A stretch of DNA of 64,000 nt from Streptomyces sp. NBC_01429 (GTDB taxonomy: Bacteria; Actinomycetota; Actinomycetes; Streptomycetales; Streptomycetaceae): assembly GCF_036231945.1 (NCBI RefSeq), contig NZ_CP109599.1, forward strand, positions 6,909,501-6,973,500. Reading direction: 5' to 3'. The notes under the pieces were generated by a model that was not told the DNA's origin, did no database searches, and saw only the letters and a program-made list of their open reading frames with translations. Below, in pieces: positions 26,403 through 34,891 of this stretch; positions within the stretch are counted from its first letter, which is position 1, and the number at the start of each line of letters is the position of its first letter. The position numbers and the translations under genes were made by a program.

Positions 26403-27155
26403 ATGAGTGGGCGCACACAGGACGAACTCTGGGACGCCGAAACCGCCGAGAGCTACGACACGCCCGGCGTCGGCGCCTTCTCGCCCGAGGTACTGGATCC
26501 GATCGTCGGTCGACTCGCCGAACTCGCCCACGGGGGAGCGGCGTTGGAGTTCGCCATCGGTACGGGGCGGATCGCCGTTCCGCTGGTCGGGCGTGGGGTG
26601 GCGGTCACCGGGATCGAGATGTCGCAGCCGATGATCGACCAGTTGCGTACCAAGGTGGATGAGGCTTCGCTCCCGGTTGTCGCGGGTGACATGGCCACCG
26701 TGCGCGTCCCCGGTACGTTCCAGCTCGCCTATCTCGTCTACAACACCATCTCCAACCTGCTCACCCAGGCCGAGCAGGTCGCCTGCTTCCGTAACGCCGC
26801 CCGTCATCTCGCGCCGGGCGGACGGTTCGTCATCGAGCTGTGGGTTCCCGAGTTGCGGAAGCTGCCGCCCGGGCAGCAGGCCATGGTGTGGGAGGCCCAG
26901 GCCGGTTACGTCGGGCTCGACACGTACGACGTGCTGCTCCAGCAGGTCGTCTCGCACCACTTCCGGTTCGGTGAGGGCAGCCGGGAGGCGCGGCTGTTTC
27001 GCAGTCCGCACCGGTACATCTGGCCGGCCGAGCTCGATCTCATGGCCCAGCTCGCCGGTTTCGAGCTGGAGTCCCGGCACGCCGACTGGGACGGGGCCGA
27101 GTTCACCGCCGCGTCGCGTTCGCACGTTTCGGTGTACCGGCTGCCGTCCGCGTAG
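26403..27155 (+). CDS. Class I SAM-dependent methyltransferase
   Basis: The 250-residue protein has a Rossmann methyltransferase core: motif I as ALEFAIGTGRIAVPL (residues about 46-60), an acidic strand end (GIEMSQPM), VVAGDMATV and a motif IV-like FQLAYLVYNTISNLL. These match the small actinobacterial class I enzymes of unknown substrate. The frame is open from 26310 but ATG 26403 gives the usual length. It is convergent with the ATPase gene and lies just past the IS remnant; whether it belongs to the CIS is unclear. Confidence 0.9.
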   Translation: MSGRTQDELWDAETAESYDTPGVGAFSPEVLDPIVGRLAELAHGGAALEFAIGTGRIAVPLVGRGVAVTGIEMSQPMIDQLRTKVDEASLPVVAGDMATVRVPGTFQLAYLVYNTISNLLTQAEQVACFRNAARHLAPGGRFVIELWVPELRKLPPGQQAMVWEAQAGYVGLDTYDVLLQQVVSHHFRFGEGSREARLFRSPHRYIWPAELDLMAQLAGFELESRHADWDGAEFTAASRSHVSVYRLPSA

Positions 27156-27166
27156 TGCCCGCGGGC

Positions 27167-29290
27167 CTACGTCAGTAGGCGCAGGTACGGGCCGAACTCC
27201 GAGGCCAGCGTCAGGCGGCCCAGCTTCTGGTACTCCCGCTGGATCGCGTGGATCAGGATCGGCATCGTGACCGGCGTGCCCGACTCCGCCGACAGGTAGG
27301 CGGCCGTGATCGCGATGGAACGGATGTTGCCGCCCGCCAGTTCGAAGGAGTCCGCGCAGAAGTCCAGGTCCAGGTCGGGGGACCGGGGCAGGACGCCGCC
27401 CAGGCTGCGTTCCCACAGCAGGCGGCGGTGCTCCGCGTCCGGGATCGGGAAGTCGATCACCAGGTCCAGACGGCGGGTGAAGGCGTCGTCCAGGTTGGCG
27501 CGGAGGTTGGTGGCGAGGATGGCCAGGCCGTCGAAGGACTCCATGCGCTGGAGCAGGTAGGCGCTCTCGACGTTGGCGTAGCGGTCGTGGGCGTCCTTCA
27601 CGTCGGAGCGTTTGCCGAAGATGGCGTCGGCCTCGTCGAAGAGCAGGACGCCGTTGACGCCGGCCGCCTCGGAGAAGATGCGTTCGAGGTTCTTCTCCGT
27701 CTCGCCCACGTACTTGTCGATGACCGTCGCCAGATCGACCGTGTACAGGTCCAGGCCCAGGTCCGCCGCTATGACCTCCGCCGACATGGTCTTCCCGGTG
27801 CCCGAGTCCCCCGCGAAGAGGGCCGAGACGCCCCGGCCCCGGCCGCCGCCCGGGCGCATGCCCCAGGTGCCCAGGACCTGGTCGCGGAAGCGGGCGCGGG
27901 CCGTCAGTTCGCGGAGCTGGGCATGGACATCGGGCGGCAGCACCAGGTCCGGCCAGCCGACGGACGGCTCGATACGGCGCGCCAGCCGGTCCAGCCCCGC
28001 CGCGTTCTGCGCCCGCGCGCCCCGGCGCACGTCCGTCGCGGACACCGGGCCGTCCGTCAGCGCCGCCGTCTGCGCGGCCCCCGCCGCCGCGCCCTCGATC
28101 TGGTCCGGCGTCAGCAGGAACGGCGAGAGCAGCAGGCCCACGTCCAGGTCCGGCGGCAGCGGCGCCGGGCCCGGGTACGCGTCGCGCCACAGCCTGGACC
28201 GTACGGACGGTTCCACCCTCGGCGCGTTCAGCAGGAGCGGCGGGCGAGCGGCCCAGGACGCGTCCCAGGGGACCCGCCCCACCATCGCCGTCGGCAGCGG
28301 TGTGCTCGTCAACAGGCGCAGCAGCTCGGGGTGTTCGCGGGACAGCGCGTCCACCTGGCCGCACACCAGCCCCGCGCCCGTCAGCCTGCCCTCCCGCACC
28401 AGCGCCCGCACCGCCTCCACGGGCGTGGGGTCCTCCGCCAGCCGCGCCAGGTCCAGGCCGAGCACGCCCCGGCCCGTCAGACTCAGCGCCGTCGCGGCCA
28501 GCGCCGTACCCGCGCCTCCCTGGTCCTCCCTCAGATACGTCAGGAGTACGCCGGAATCCAGCGCCCCGGCCAGCGCCTTCGCGTCGCCCACGCCCTCCAC
28601 CGGGTGCCACGGCGCCAGCAGGTCCGCCAGCCTCGGGTCCGGCGTACGGTCGCCCAGCAGGTGCGCCGTGACCCGGTCCGGGACCCGTAGCGCGCGCCCC
28701 AGGAACGGCCGGTCCGCCTCCTCCACCAGCAGCAGCCCGCCGGAACGCAGCGGAGCGTGCGGGCCCAGCCGGGCGCGGGCCGTCGCGTCGGCGGGGGTGA
28801 GGCCGCAGAGGCCGAGCGCCAGACCGATGGTCGGGCGGCGGCGGGTGACGTCGTCGTTCAGGTAGCCGTAGAACGCCTCGAAGCGGTCGTCGAGATCCGG
28901 CACGAGCGCGATCAGCAGGATCTCCACGTCCGGCTCGGTCAGCTCGAATTCCCCGATGAGGTTGGACAGCGGTGAGTCAGTGAGTGGGGGATCCGGCAGT
29001 GGGGGAGCTAGTTCGGGCGGGTCCGCTTCCGTCTCCGCCGCCGGTTCTGGTGTCTCCGCCGTCTCCGCCGCGCCGTCCGGGACCGGGAACGTCCGCCCCT
29101 CCTCCAGCAGCCGCCATATCGCCTCCTCCGTCAGATACAGGCCCCGGAACTCGTCGTCCGGGTTCGGGTCGGTCCGCCTCCGCGCCTCCACCGCCCGCCG
29201 TACGCGCCGCTCGACCCGTACGGCGCGCTCCAGCAGCTGCCGCAGGTGCCGACGCTCCGGCCCGGGGCCGGGGCCGGGCTCAGCCGCCAT
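27167..29290 (-). CDS. CIS AAA+ ATPase
   Basis: The 707-residue protein is the AAA+ ATPase found in nearly all extracellular-type CIS clusters (Afp15/Pvc15-like), needed for particle assembly. The C-terminal AAA domain has Walker A GDSGTGKT with Lys500, Walker B LLFDEADAIF with Asp552/Glu553, sensor 1 AILATNLRANLDDAF and an RRLD arginine finger. The N-terminal 450 residues are a CIS-specific region with an extra inactive AAA-like fold. ATG 29290 overlaps the DUF4255 stop by 11 bases. A GTG two codons upstream is possible. Confidence 0.95.
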   Translation of the reverse strand: MAAEPGPGPGPERRHLRQLLERAVRVERRVRRAVEARRRTDPNPDDEFRGLYLTEEAIWRLLEEGRTFPVPDGAAETAETPEPAAETEADPPELAPPLPDPPLTDSPLSNLIGEFELTEPDVEILLIALVPDLDDRFEAFYGYLNDDVTRRRPTIGLALGLCGLTPADATARARLGPHAPLRSGGLLLVEEADRPFLGRALRVPDRVTAHLLGDRTPDPRLADLLAPWHPVEGVGDAKALAGALDSGVLLTYLREDQGGAGTALAATALSLTGRGVLGLDLARLAEDPTPVEAVRALVREGRLTGAGLVCGQVDALSREHPELLRLLTSTPLPTAMVGRVPWDASWAARPPLLLNAPRVEPSVRSRLWRDAYPGPAPLPPDLDVGLLLSPFLLTPDQIEGAAAGAAQTAALTDGPVSATDVRRGARAQNAAGLDRLARRIEPSVGWPDLVLPPDVHAQLRELTARARFRDQVLGTWGMRPGGGRGRGVSALFAGDSGTGKTMSAEVIAADLGLDLYTVDLATVIDKYVGETEKNLERIFSEAAGVNGVLLFDEADAIFGKRSDVKDAHDRYANVESAYLLQRMESFDGLAILATNLRANLDDAFTRRLDLVIDFPIPDAEHRRLLWERSLGGVLPRSPDLDLDFCADSFELAGGNIRSIAITAAYLSAESGTPVTMPILIHAIQREYQKLGRLTLASEFGPYLRLLT

Positions 29291-30026
29291 TGCCACGCGT
29301 CTCCGTGATGCGCAGGGACAGGCCCGCCCGCCGGGGCTCCGCACCGGCGGCGGGCGCGTTCCCCGTCGTCTCCGGTACGGGATCGGCCCGTGCGGCCCGG
29401 CCGCCGCCGTACACCGGCTGATCGCCGCCCCGCCGGACGCGTGGCTCCGCCGTGTGGTCGCCGAAGCTGGCGCGCAGTCCCTCGTCGGTCACCGGCGGGC
29501 CCACGGTGTACGTGGGCGAGGCCGTGACCGGCACACTGATCACCAGGTCCAGCGACGGCTTCAGCTCGCCGCCCAGCGCGCTCCACACATCCGCGAAGGA
29601 ACGGTCCTCCGGTGGCGGCAGCGCGATGGACATCGGTACGGCCGCGCCGATCTCCTGGAGCGTGCCCGTCAGCCGCTCCGGAGGCAGCGCCTCGTGTCGC
29701 AGCAGACAGACCAACAGCGAGGACAGCAGCCGGTGTTCGTCCTCCGGACGCCTGGTCCAGGCGGTGATCAGATACGAGAGCTTGAAGTAACGCGGCGGCC
29801 TGCGACGGGCGATGACGGTGCCGTGCCCGTCGTACTCGTTGTGCAGCCCGCGCTCACGTCTGCGCACGTCCTCGCGGATGTCGTAGAGATACAGGTTGAC
29901 CGTGGGCGCGTTGACCTTGGCGGCCCAGTCGCGGGTCGGCGCGTCGAACACGACGACGATCTGGGCCCCCTCCAGCACCTCCGCCCTGAGCAGCACCCGC
30001 AGCGCGTCGTCCACCTCGTGGATCAC
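29280..30026 (-). CDS. CIS DUF4255 (Pvc16-like) protein
   Basis: The 248-residue protein matches the DUF4255 family of CIS clusters (Afp16/Pvc16-like): MIHEVDDALRVLLRAEVLEG, then VNAPTVNLYLYDIREDVRRR and YFKLSYLITAWTRRPEDEHR. In Afp the equivalent protein terminates tube and sheath length at the tip away from the baseplate. The last 60 residues are variable and basic. It is translated together with the ATPase gene, which it overlaps. Confidence 0.93.
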   Translation of the reverse strand: MIHEVDDALRVLLRAEVLEGAQIVVVFDAPTRDWAAKVNAPTVNLYLYDIREDVRRRERGLHNEYDGHGTVIARRRPPRYFKLSYLITAWTRRPEDEHRLLSSLLVCLLRHEALPPERLTGTLQEIGAAVPMSIALPPPEDRSFADVWSALGGELKPSLDLVISVPVTASPTYTVGPPVTDEGLRASFGDHTAEPRVRRGGDQPVYGGGRAARADPVPETTGNAPAAGAEPRRAGLSLRITETRGNGG

Positions 30027-30110
30027 GGCCCCACCCCCGTGTCAGTACGTATCCGGCTGTCCGTGCGTATCCCGTCATCCGCATGTATCCGGCCGTCCCT
30101 ACGTACGCGG

Positions 30111-32246
30111 TCATCCGCGCCCCGCGAAGTCCGGCGGCTGGAGCTTGCGCGCCACCACCAGCACCGGCTTCTCCAGCCCGGCCAGATCGGTGACGCTCGT
30201 ACGGAGCTTCCGCGGGCCCAGCCGGTCCTTGCGCAACACCGGCACCTGCGCCTCGAACCTGCCGTTCCGGTCGGCCACCACCGGCTGCCCGGTGGCGGTG
30301 ATGCCCGCGCTCCAGGACAGCCGTACGGTCGCGCCCGGCGGGAAGTCCGTACCCCGGGCCAGCACCACCTGACCGGGCTTCGCGACCTCAGGGGTCACGG
30401 TGAGCCTGGGCTGGAGGACGCGGAGCCGGGCCTGCGCCGTGTTGTTGTCGGGGCTGCGGTCGGGCAGCGTCGCGATGGCCGTCGCGTGGACGTCCCCGCT
30501 GACGGCGGTCGCGTACCTGGCCCGCTGGGTGACCTCGACCCGGCCGCCCGCCGGGATGGTGCACGGCGAGGCCGTCGTGCAGCGCGACAGCGCGCCCAGG
30601 GTCCGCTTGGCCGAGTCCGGTGTCCGGGGCCAGGCGGAGGTGAGGATGACACCGGTCGCCGTCTCGGGGCCCGCGTTGGACAGGGTGAAGCGTGCGGTGG
30701 CCGCGCGGCCGGTGTACGTGGTGGGCGGCGTGATCCCCACCCGTACGGACACATCGGCCGTCGGCGGGACGACGGGGGGCGGCGGGGGCGGCGCCGGTGA
30801 TGCCGACGGGGGCGGGGAGGTGGGCGGCGGCGGTACCGGGTCCTGGATGACCTCCACGATCGCCGTACCCGTACCGGTGTTGCCGCCGGCGTCGGTCGCG
30901 GTGCAGGTGATCTCCGTACGGCCGACCGGGAAGATCGAGCCCGACGCGGGCGAACAGGTCACCGGCAGCGGCCCGTCCACGGCGTCCTCGGCGGTGGCGG
31001 TGTACTCGACGCGGACGCCGCCCGGGTCCTGGGTGCGGACCGTACGGTTGTCCACGGTGACCACCGGGGCCCCGACGTCATTGACGTCGATGTTGATCGT
31101 CTGCACCAGATCGGGGTCGGCGGGCAGGGCGCGTGGGCCGAGGTCCCGCGTACCCTGCCCACCGGCCCCCAGCAGGAACTGGACCGTGCAGGTCAGTCGT
31201 GTGCCCTGCGGAGCGTCCTCGGCGACCTGGATGGTTTCGTCGAACTGGGCGACCTTGCCGCTCTCGACGCTCCGCGTGGGCGGATCCAGGGTCACGGTGA
31301 GGGCCGGGTCGCACGCGTCCAGCTGGTGGCCGACGGTGGTGGGCAGATCGCGCAGCCCGTCCAGGATGGCGTCTACGACCGCGTCCTCGTCGACACCGTT
31401 GACCATTTTGCCGCCGGTCTCCGCGATAACCCGGTCGGCCTGGTCCGGGTCGATGCGGGGGTTCTCTATCTGTCCCGGGATGCCGGCGTAGCCCGTACCG
31501 TTGAGACCGTCACCGATGTCGGTCTTGATGTCCACTCCCACGACCCTGATCGCGGCGTTCCGCAACGCGAGGATCGTGTCATCGAGAGTGTGCCCCATGC
31601 TCGGGTTGTGACTGGACGCGTCACCGATCAGTACGACGATGGGGCTCGCGTCCTCGCGGAAGACCGTCTCGCCGCCGCTGCCGTCGGTGATCTGCCACAG
31701 TCCGTTGATCCAGTCCTCCGCCGGGCCCATGCTCTCCTGCCCGAGTTGCCAATCGAGCTTGTTGACACCTTCTGTCACCGCTGCGAGATCGTGGGTCAGC
31801 CCTTGCAGGACCGAGTAGACCTCGCCGCTGTCGGCGTCGACCTGTTGATCGCCGTACGTGGCCACGGCGAAGCGTGAATCGGGCTGTGCGGTGAGGACCG
31901 CGTCGGTGATATCAGGAAGGTCCCTCTTAAGGTCCGTGATCGGCACTTCCATGCTCAACGTGCCGTCCACCAGCAGCACGATGTCCGGCTTCGGCGGGAT
32001 CGTCGGCGTCAGCACCTGCTTGTCCACCCGCGCCGACCCACCCGGGTCGAGTCCCTCCGTCACCACCGCCGGCGTGACCGGGTTCTCGGGGCCGGGCGGT
32101 TCCACGGCCGAACTGGGGAGGCTGCCCGCCACGAGCAGCAGCACAGCGAAGGGCAGTACGCGCAGGGTGGATGTCAGCCGCGTCCCGCGCGGCCACCGTG
32201 GCCGTGGACCCCGCCAGGAGCGTTGTAACCTCTGAGACCGCCGCAC
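30111..32246 (-). CDS. Secreted von Willebrand A / HYR / DUF11 repeat protein
   Basis: The 711-residue protein has a basic start, a hydrophobic signal segment near residues 28-47 ending in Ala, then a von Willebrand A domain (about 88-300) with a MIDAS-like LLVDGTLSM and GDASSHN; the usual DxSxS reads D-G-T-L-S. An HYR-type Ig domain follows near 385-470, a Pro-rich stretch, a DUF11-like domain and a final Ig-like domain. It should be extracellular and may bind a protein by metal-dependent adhesion. GTG 32246 has GGGAGGA 4 bases upstream. It precedes the DUF4255 and ATPase genes in the same direction, 84 bases apart, so it may share their promoter. Confidence 0.88.
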   Translation of the reverse strand: MRRSQRLQRSWRGPRPRWPRGTRLTSTLRVLPFAVLLLVAGSLPSSAVEPPGPENPVTPAVVTEGLDPGGSARVDKQVLTPTIPPKPDIVLLVDGTLSMEVPITDLKRDLPDITDAVLTAQPDSRFAVATYGDQQVDADSGEVYSVLQGLTHDLAAVTEGVNKLDWQLGQESMGPAEDWINGLWQITDGSGGETVFREDASPIVVLIGDASSHNPSMGHTLDDTILALRNAAIRVVGVDIKTDIGDGLNGTGYAGIPGQIENPRIDPDQADRVIAETGGKMVNGVDEDAVVDAILDGLRDLPTTVGHQLDACDPALTVTLDPPTRSVESGKVAQFDETIQVAEDAPQGTRLTCTVQFLLGAGGQGTRDLGPRALPADPDLVQTINIDVNDVGAPVVTVDNRTVRTQDPGGVRVEYTATAEDAVDGPLPVTCSPASGSIFPVGRTEITCTATDAGGNTGTGTAIVEVIQDPVPPPPTSPPPSASPAPPPPPPVVPPTADVSVRVGITPPTTYTGRAATARFTLSNAGPETATGVILTSAWPRTPDSAKRTLGALSRCTTASPCTIPAGGRVEVTQRARYATAVSGDVHATAIATLPDRSPDNNTAQARLRVLQPRLTVTPEVAKPGQVVLARGTDFPPGATVRLSWSAGITATGQPVVADRNGRFEAQVPVLRKDRLGPRKLRTSVTDLAGLEKPVLVVARKLQPPDFAGRG

Positions 32247-32291
32247 GGAATCCTCCCCCGGTCATCGGCACGCGGCCCCCCACCATCCCCG

Positions 32292-32321
32292 CTCGCGCTC
32301 CCCTCGGCAGGGGAGCGCGAG
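32292..32321 (-). terminator. Perfect 13-base-pair hairpin after the LuxR gene
   Basis: CTCGCGCTCCCCT at 32292-32304 pairs perfectly with AGGGGAGCGCGAG at 32309-32321 across a 4-base loop. There is no clear U-run, as is usual in Streptomyces. It lies downstream of the LuxR gene and upstream of the vWA gene, so it should separate their transcripts. Confidence 0.75.
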
Positions 32322-32490
32322 TCAGTCCTGTGGGAACCGAACTCTTCCCTTTCGGGCACCCGTCCCGCCCGGATTCCGCGCGCTGCTCCGGTGTGGTTCC
32401 GCAGGTCGGTCGGTGTGCGGATCGTGAGCGAAATGTGCGGCGGATATGTGCGAGTGGTACGAGTCGTGCCGGTCGTGCCAGTCCCGTGCG

Positions 32491-32518
32491 TTGTGCGTTG
32501 TGCGTTGTGCGTTGTGCG
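32491..32518. repeat. Four 7-base tandem repeats (ttgtgcg)
   Basis: Four exact copies of ttgtgcg lie in the 333-base gap between the vWA start (32246) and the LuxR stop (32580); partial copies flank them. Apart from these and the hairpin at 32292-32321, the gap holds nothing recognisable. Confidence 0.85.
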
Positions 32519-32579
32519 CTTCGTGCGAGTGCCGCGCGGCCCGGTGAACAGGATTCGGGTCGCCGCGTTCCGGATCGCC

Positions 32580-33209
32580 TCAGATCAGGCCCTGACGCAG
32601 CGCGTATGCCACCGCGTGCGAGCGATTCCTTAATTGGAGCCTGGTCATGACGGCGTGCAGCACGTTTTTAATCGTGCGTTCGGAGTAGGCGAGCTTTGTC
32701 GCTATCTCCGCGGTGTCGTACCCCTCGGCGACCAGTCGCAGTACGTCCATCTCGCGTGACGAAAGGCCGGTGAAGTGCAGTCCGCGCGGTCCGAGTACCT
32801 GGCCCTGCAACCGCCCCACCTGCTCCAGCAGCCTGCCGAGCAGGTCGGCCGGTACATGCCCCTCGCCCCTCGCCACGGAGACGATGACCCGCACCAGGTG
32901 GTCCGGGGTCGCCTCCGAACGCCTGACCACTCCTGCGACGCCGCACTCCGCGGCGCTGACCAGCTTCTGTTCGTCGATCTCGGTGGCCACCAGCACACCG
33001 CGGGCGCTGCCGCTGCGCTGAATGGAGCGCAGCATCCGCAGCGCCTCCTCGTCTATGACATCGACCACCACCACGACCACCTGGGGAGTGGGTTCATTCT
33101 CGTCCGAGCCGGTCAGCGTCACCTCCGGTCTGGTCCGCAATTGGCTGGCCACCCCCGCCTGGGAGATTGGATCCTGCGCGCGCAAACCAACGATCGTACG
33201 TTCTGTCAT
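32580..33209 (-). CDS. LuxR/NarL-type regulator with atypical receiver and a TTA codon
   Basis: The 209-residue protein has a degenerate receiver-like N-terminal domain and a C-terminal LuxR helix-turn-helix (GLSSREMDVLRLVAEGYDTA, then KLAYSERTIKNVLHAVMTRL). The receiver lacks the acidic pair after strand 1 (GLRAQDPIS), so classic phosphorylation is doubtful, although a Asp is at the acceptor region (VVVDVIDE). Leu193 is coded by TTA (32631-32633 on the plus strand reads taa), so translation should need the bldA tRNA. It lies within the CIS region and is the only regulator there. GGAGG before ATG 33209 is strong. I recall a TTA-containing LuxR regulator at the equivalent place in S. coelicolor, unverified here. 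Confidence 0.9.
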   Translation of the reverse strand: MTERTIVGLRAQDPISQAGVASQLRTRPEVTLTGSDENEPTPQVVVVVVDVIDEEALRMLRSIQRSGSARGVLVATEIDEQKLVSAAECGVAGVVRRSEATPDHLVRVIVSVARGEGHVPADLLGRLLEQVGRLQGQVLGPRGLHFTGLSSREMDVLRLVAEGYDTAEIATKLAYSERTIKNVLHAVMTRLQLRNRSHAVAYALRQGLI

Positions 33210-33266
33210 GAAATTCCCCCTCCGCAAATGCGAACCGATCGCGTCATCACGGGCCTTATACGGCCA

Positions 33267-33288
33267 GGCGACATGAGCCCCTGTCGCC
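33267..33288. promoter_or_regulatory. Inverted repeat GGCGACA-N8-TGTCGCC between divergent genes
   Basis: GGCGACA at 33267-33273 and TGTCGCC at 33282-33288 form a perfect 7-base inverted repeat with 8 bases between. It lies 58 bases upstream of the LuxR start and 137 bases before the membrane protein gene at 33425, in the 215-base divergent gap. A dimeric regulator could bind here, perhaps the LuxR protein itself. Confidence 0.5.
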
Positions 33289-33424
33289 ATACGCATCGGC
33301 AGTTACTCCTTTCCCATCTCGTACTCATGTGAAATCAGGCCCCGCCCACCGGGCACGACTTCTGCCCGAAAGTGTTCCTGTCCGGCCGGTGTTCGCGGGA
33401 AAGCGCGGATCTACGGTGCGTCCT

Positions 33425-34822
33425 ATGAGTGTTACGGCCAGCCTCGACGTCACGTCCGTCACCGCCGAGCCGGGCGGGGATACGGATGTCCCCCTACAGA
33501 TCCTCAACTCCAGCAGCACCGTCGAGGAATACCGCTTCGAGGTGATCGGAGCGTGTGCCGCCTGGGCGACGGTGGAGCCGCCGGCTCTCTCCCTCTACCC
33601 GGGAGCCTCCGGCACCGTGCGGCTGCGGCTGCGCCCGCCGCGCGACCCGTCGGTGCTCACGGGAGAGACCCCCTTCGGCATCAGGGTGGTGCCGACGAGC
33701 GAGCAGAGCGAGACGGTGGTGCCCGAGGGAACGGTCACCGTGGCGCCGTTCACCGAGGTGACCTCGGAGCTGGTGCCGCGCGGATCGAGCGGCGCCCGTC
33801 GCGGCCGGCATCAGCTCGCCGTGGACAACCGGGGCAACGCGCCGGTGACCGTACAGCTGACCGGCCGGACCGGCACCGAGCGGGCGCGGGTGGAGTTCAC
33901 GGCCCCGGAGCTGGTGATCCCGCCCGGCCACGCGGACTTCGCGAAGCTGTCGGTGCGGCCCGTACGGCGGGTGTGGCGCGGCACGCCGGTCACTCATACG
34001 TTCCAGGCGTTCGTGGCACCGGTGATGACGGACGGTCAGGAGCCGTACGAGCCACTGACGTTGGACGGCTCGTACGAGCAGCAGGCGATCCTGCCGCGCT
34101 GGCTGCCGCGCGCCCTCGTCCTCGCGGCGATCGCGGTGATCGCGCTGGCCGGTTTCTGGTACGCGCTGCTGCGGCCCGCGGTGAAGTCGGCTGCCAGGGA
34201 GGCGATCACCCCGGAGGCGATCGCGTCCGCCGCCGAGAAGACGGCGTCCCCCGCCGGTGGCGCGGCCAACAGCGGTGCGGGCAACGGAGGTTCGGGGAGC
34301 GGGACCGCGAACACCGGAGCGTCGAACGGCGCGGACGGCGGCGCGGACGGCGGTGGTACGGGCGGGGACGCGGGCGCGTCCAACGGCTCCGGCTCCGGCT
34401 CCGGCGGTACGGCCACGGGGCGAGGGACGTCCGGGAGCGGCGCGGGCGTCCCCACCAGCGCGCGCGTCGAGGTCAGGGACACCGTCGGCGGCTCACCGTC
34501 CACCGGATCCGCCTACAAGGTGCCGGGCGGCAGCACCTTCGAACTCACCGACATCGTGGTCCAGAACCCGCAGGGCGACGCGGGCACGCTGATCGTCACC
34601 AGCCAGGACGCGCCCATCCTGCGGCTGGCCCTGGAGAACTTCCGCGACTCCGACTACCACTTCGTCACCCCGATCCTGGTGTCGGCCGGCGGGGAGATCA
34701 CCATGACCGTCGACTGCCGTGAGGTGGGCAAGCCGGTCAAGGCCCCGACGCCGACACGGTGTTCGCAGTCGCTGCTGCTGGGCGGCACACTGCGGCCGGA
34801 CATGGAGTCGTCCGACTCGTAG
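33425..34822 (+). CDS. CIS-associated single-pass membrane protein with Ig-like domains
   Basis: The 465-residue protein has two Ig-like beta domains (residues about 5-105 and 110-210), one membrane span near 230-250 (ALVLAAIAVIALAGFWYALL), a Gly/Ser/Ala/Asp linker of about 90 residues and a C-terminal beta-rich domain with two Cys (VDCREVG and TRCSQ). No signal peptide is seen, so the N-terminal domains should be cytoplasmic and the C-terminus outside. This is the same topology as the CisA-like protein. S. coelicolor has a protein annotated as hydrolytic at the equivalent place, but no hydrolase motif is visible. ATG 33425 is weakly supported by a ribosome site. Confidence 0.75.
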   Translation: MSVTASLDVTSVTAEPGGDTDVPLQILNSSSTVEEYRFEVIGACAAWATVEPPALSLYPGASGTVRLRLRPPRDPSVLTGETPFGIRVVPTSEQSETVVPEGTVTVAPFTEVTSELVPRGSSGARRGRHQLAVDNRGNAPVTVQLTGRTGTERARVEFTAPELVIPPGHADFAKLSVRPVRRVWRGTPVTHTFQAFVAPVMTDGQEPYEPLTLDGSYEQQAILPRWLPRALVLAAIAVIALAGFWYALLRPAVKSAAREAITPEAIASAAEKTASPAGGAANSGAGNGGSGSGTANTGASNGADGGADGGGTGGDAGASNGSGSGSGGTATGRGTSGSGAGVPTSARVEVRDTVGGSPSTGSAYKVPGGSTFELTDIVVQNPQGDAGTLIVTSQDAPILRLALENFRDSDYHFVTPILVSAGGEITMTVDCREVGKPVKAPTPTRCSQSLLLGGTLRPDMESSDS

Positions 34823-34833
34823 GTACGAGACCA

Positions 34834-34877
34834 CGGGCGGGGGTCGCCGGGGAACACGCCCCGGCGACCCCCGCCCG
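34834..34877. terminator. Perfect 19-base-pair bidirectional hairpin
   Basis: Bases 34834-34852 pair perfectly with 34859-34877 across the 6-base loop aacacg. The hairpin fills the 69-base gap between two convergent genes (stops at 34822 and 34892), so it can end transcription from both sides. No U-run. Confidence 0.9.
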
Positions 34878-34891
34878 TCGCGATGCCGCGC

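Noticed and set aside
26403..27155. Methyltransferase as a certain CIS component
   Set aside because: It lies within the cluster but beside the IS remnant, and has no motif tying it to the particle.
25938..28610. Very long open frame on the minus strand through methyltransferase and ATPase region
   Set aside because: It is antisense or out of frame to clear genes and has Arg/Pro/Gly-rich composition typical of shadow frames in high-G+C DNA.
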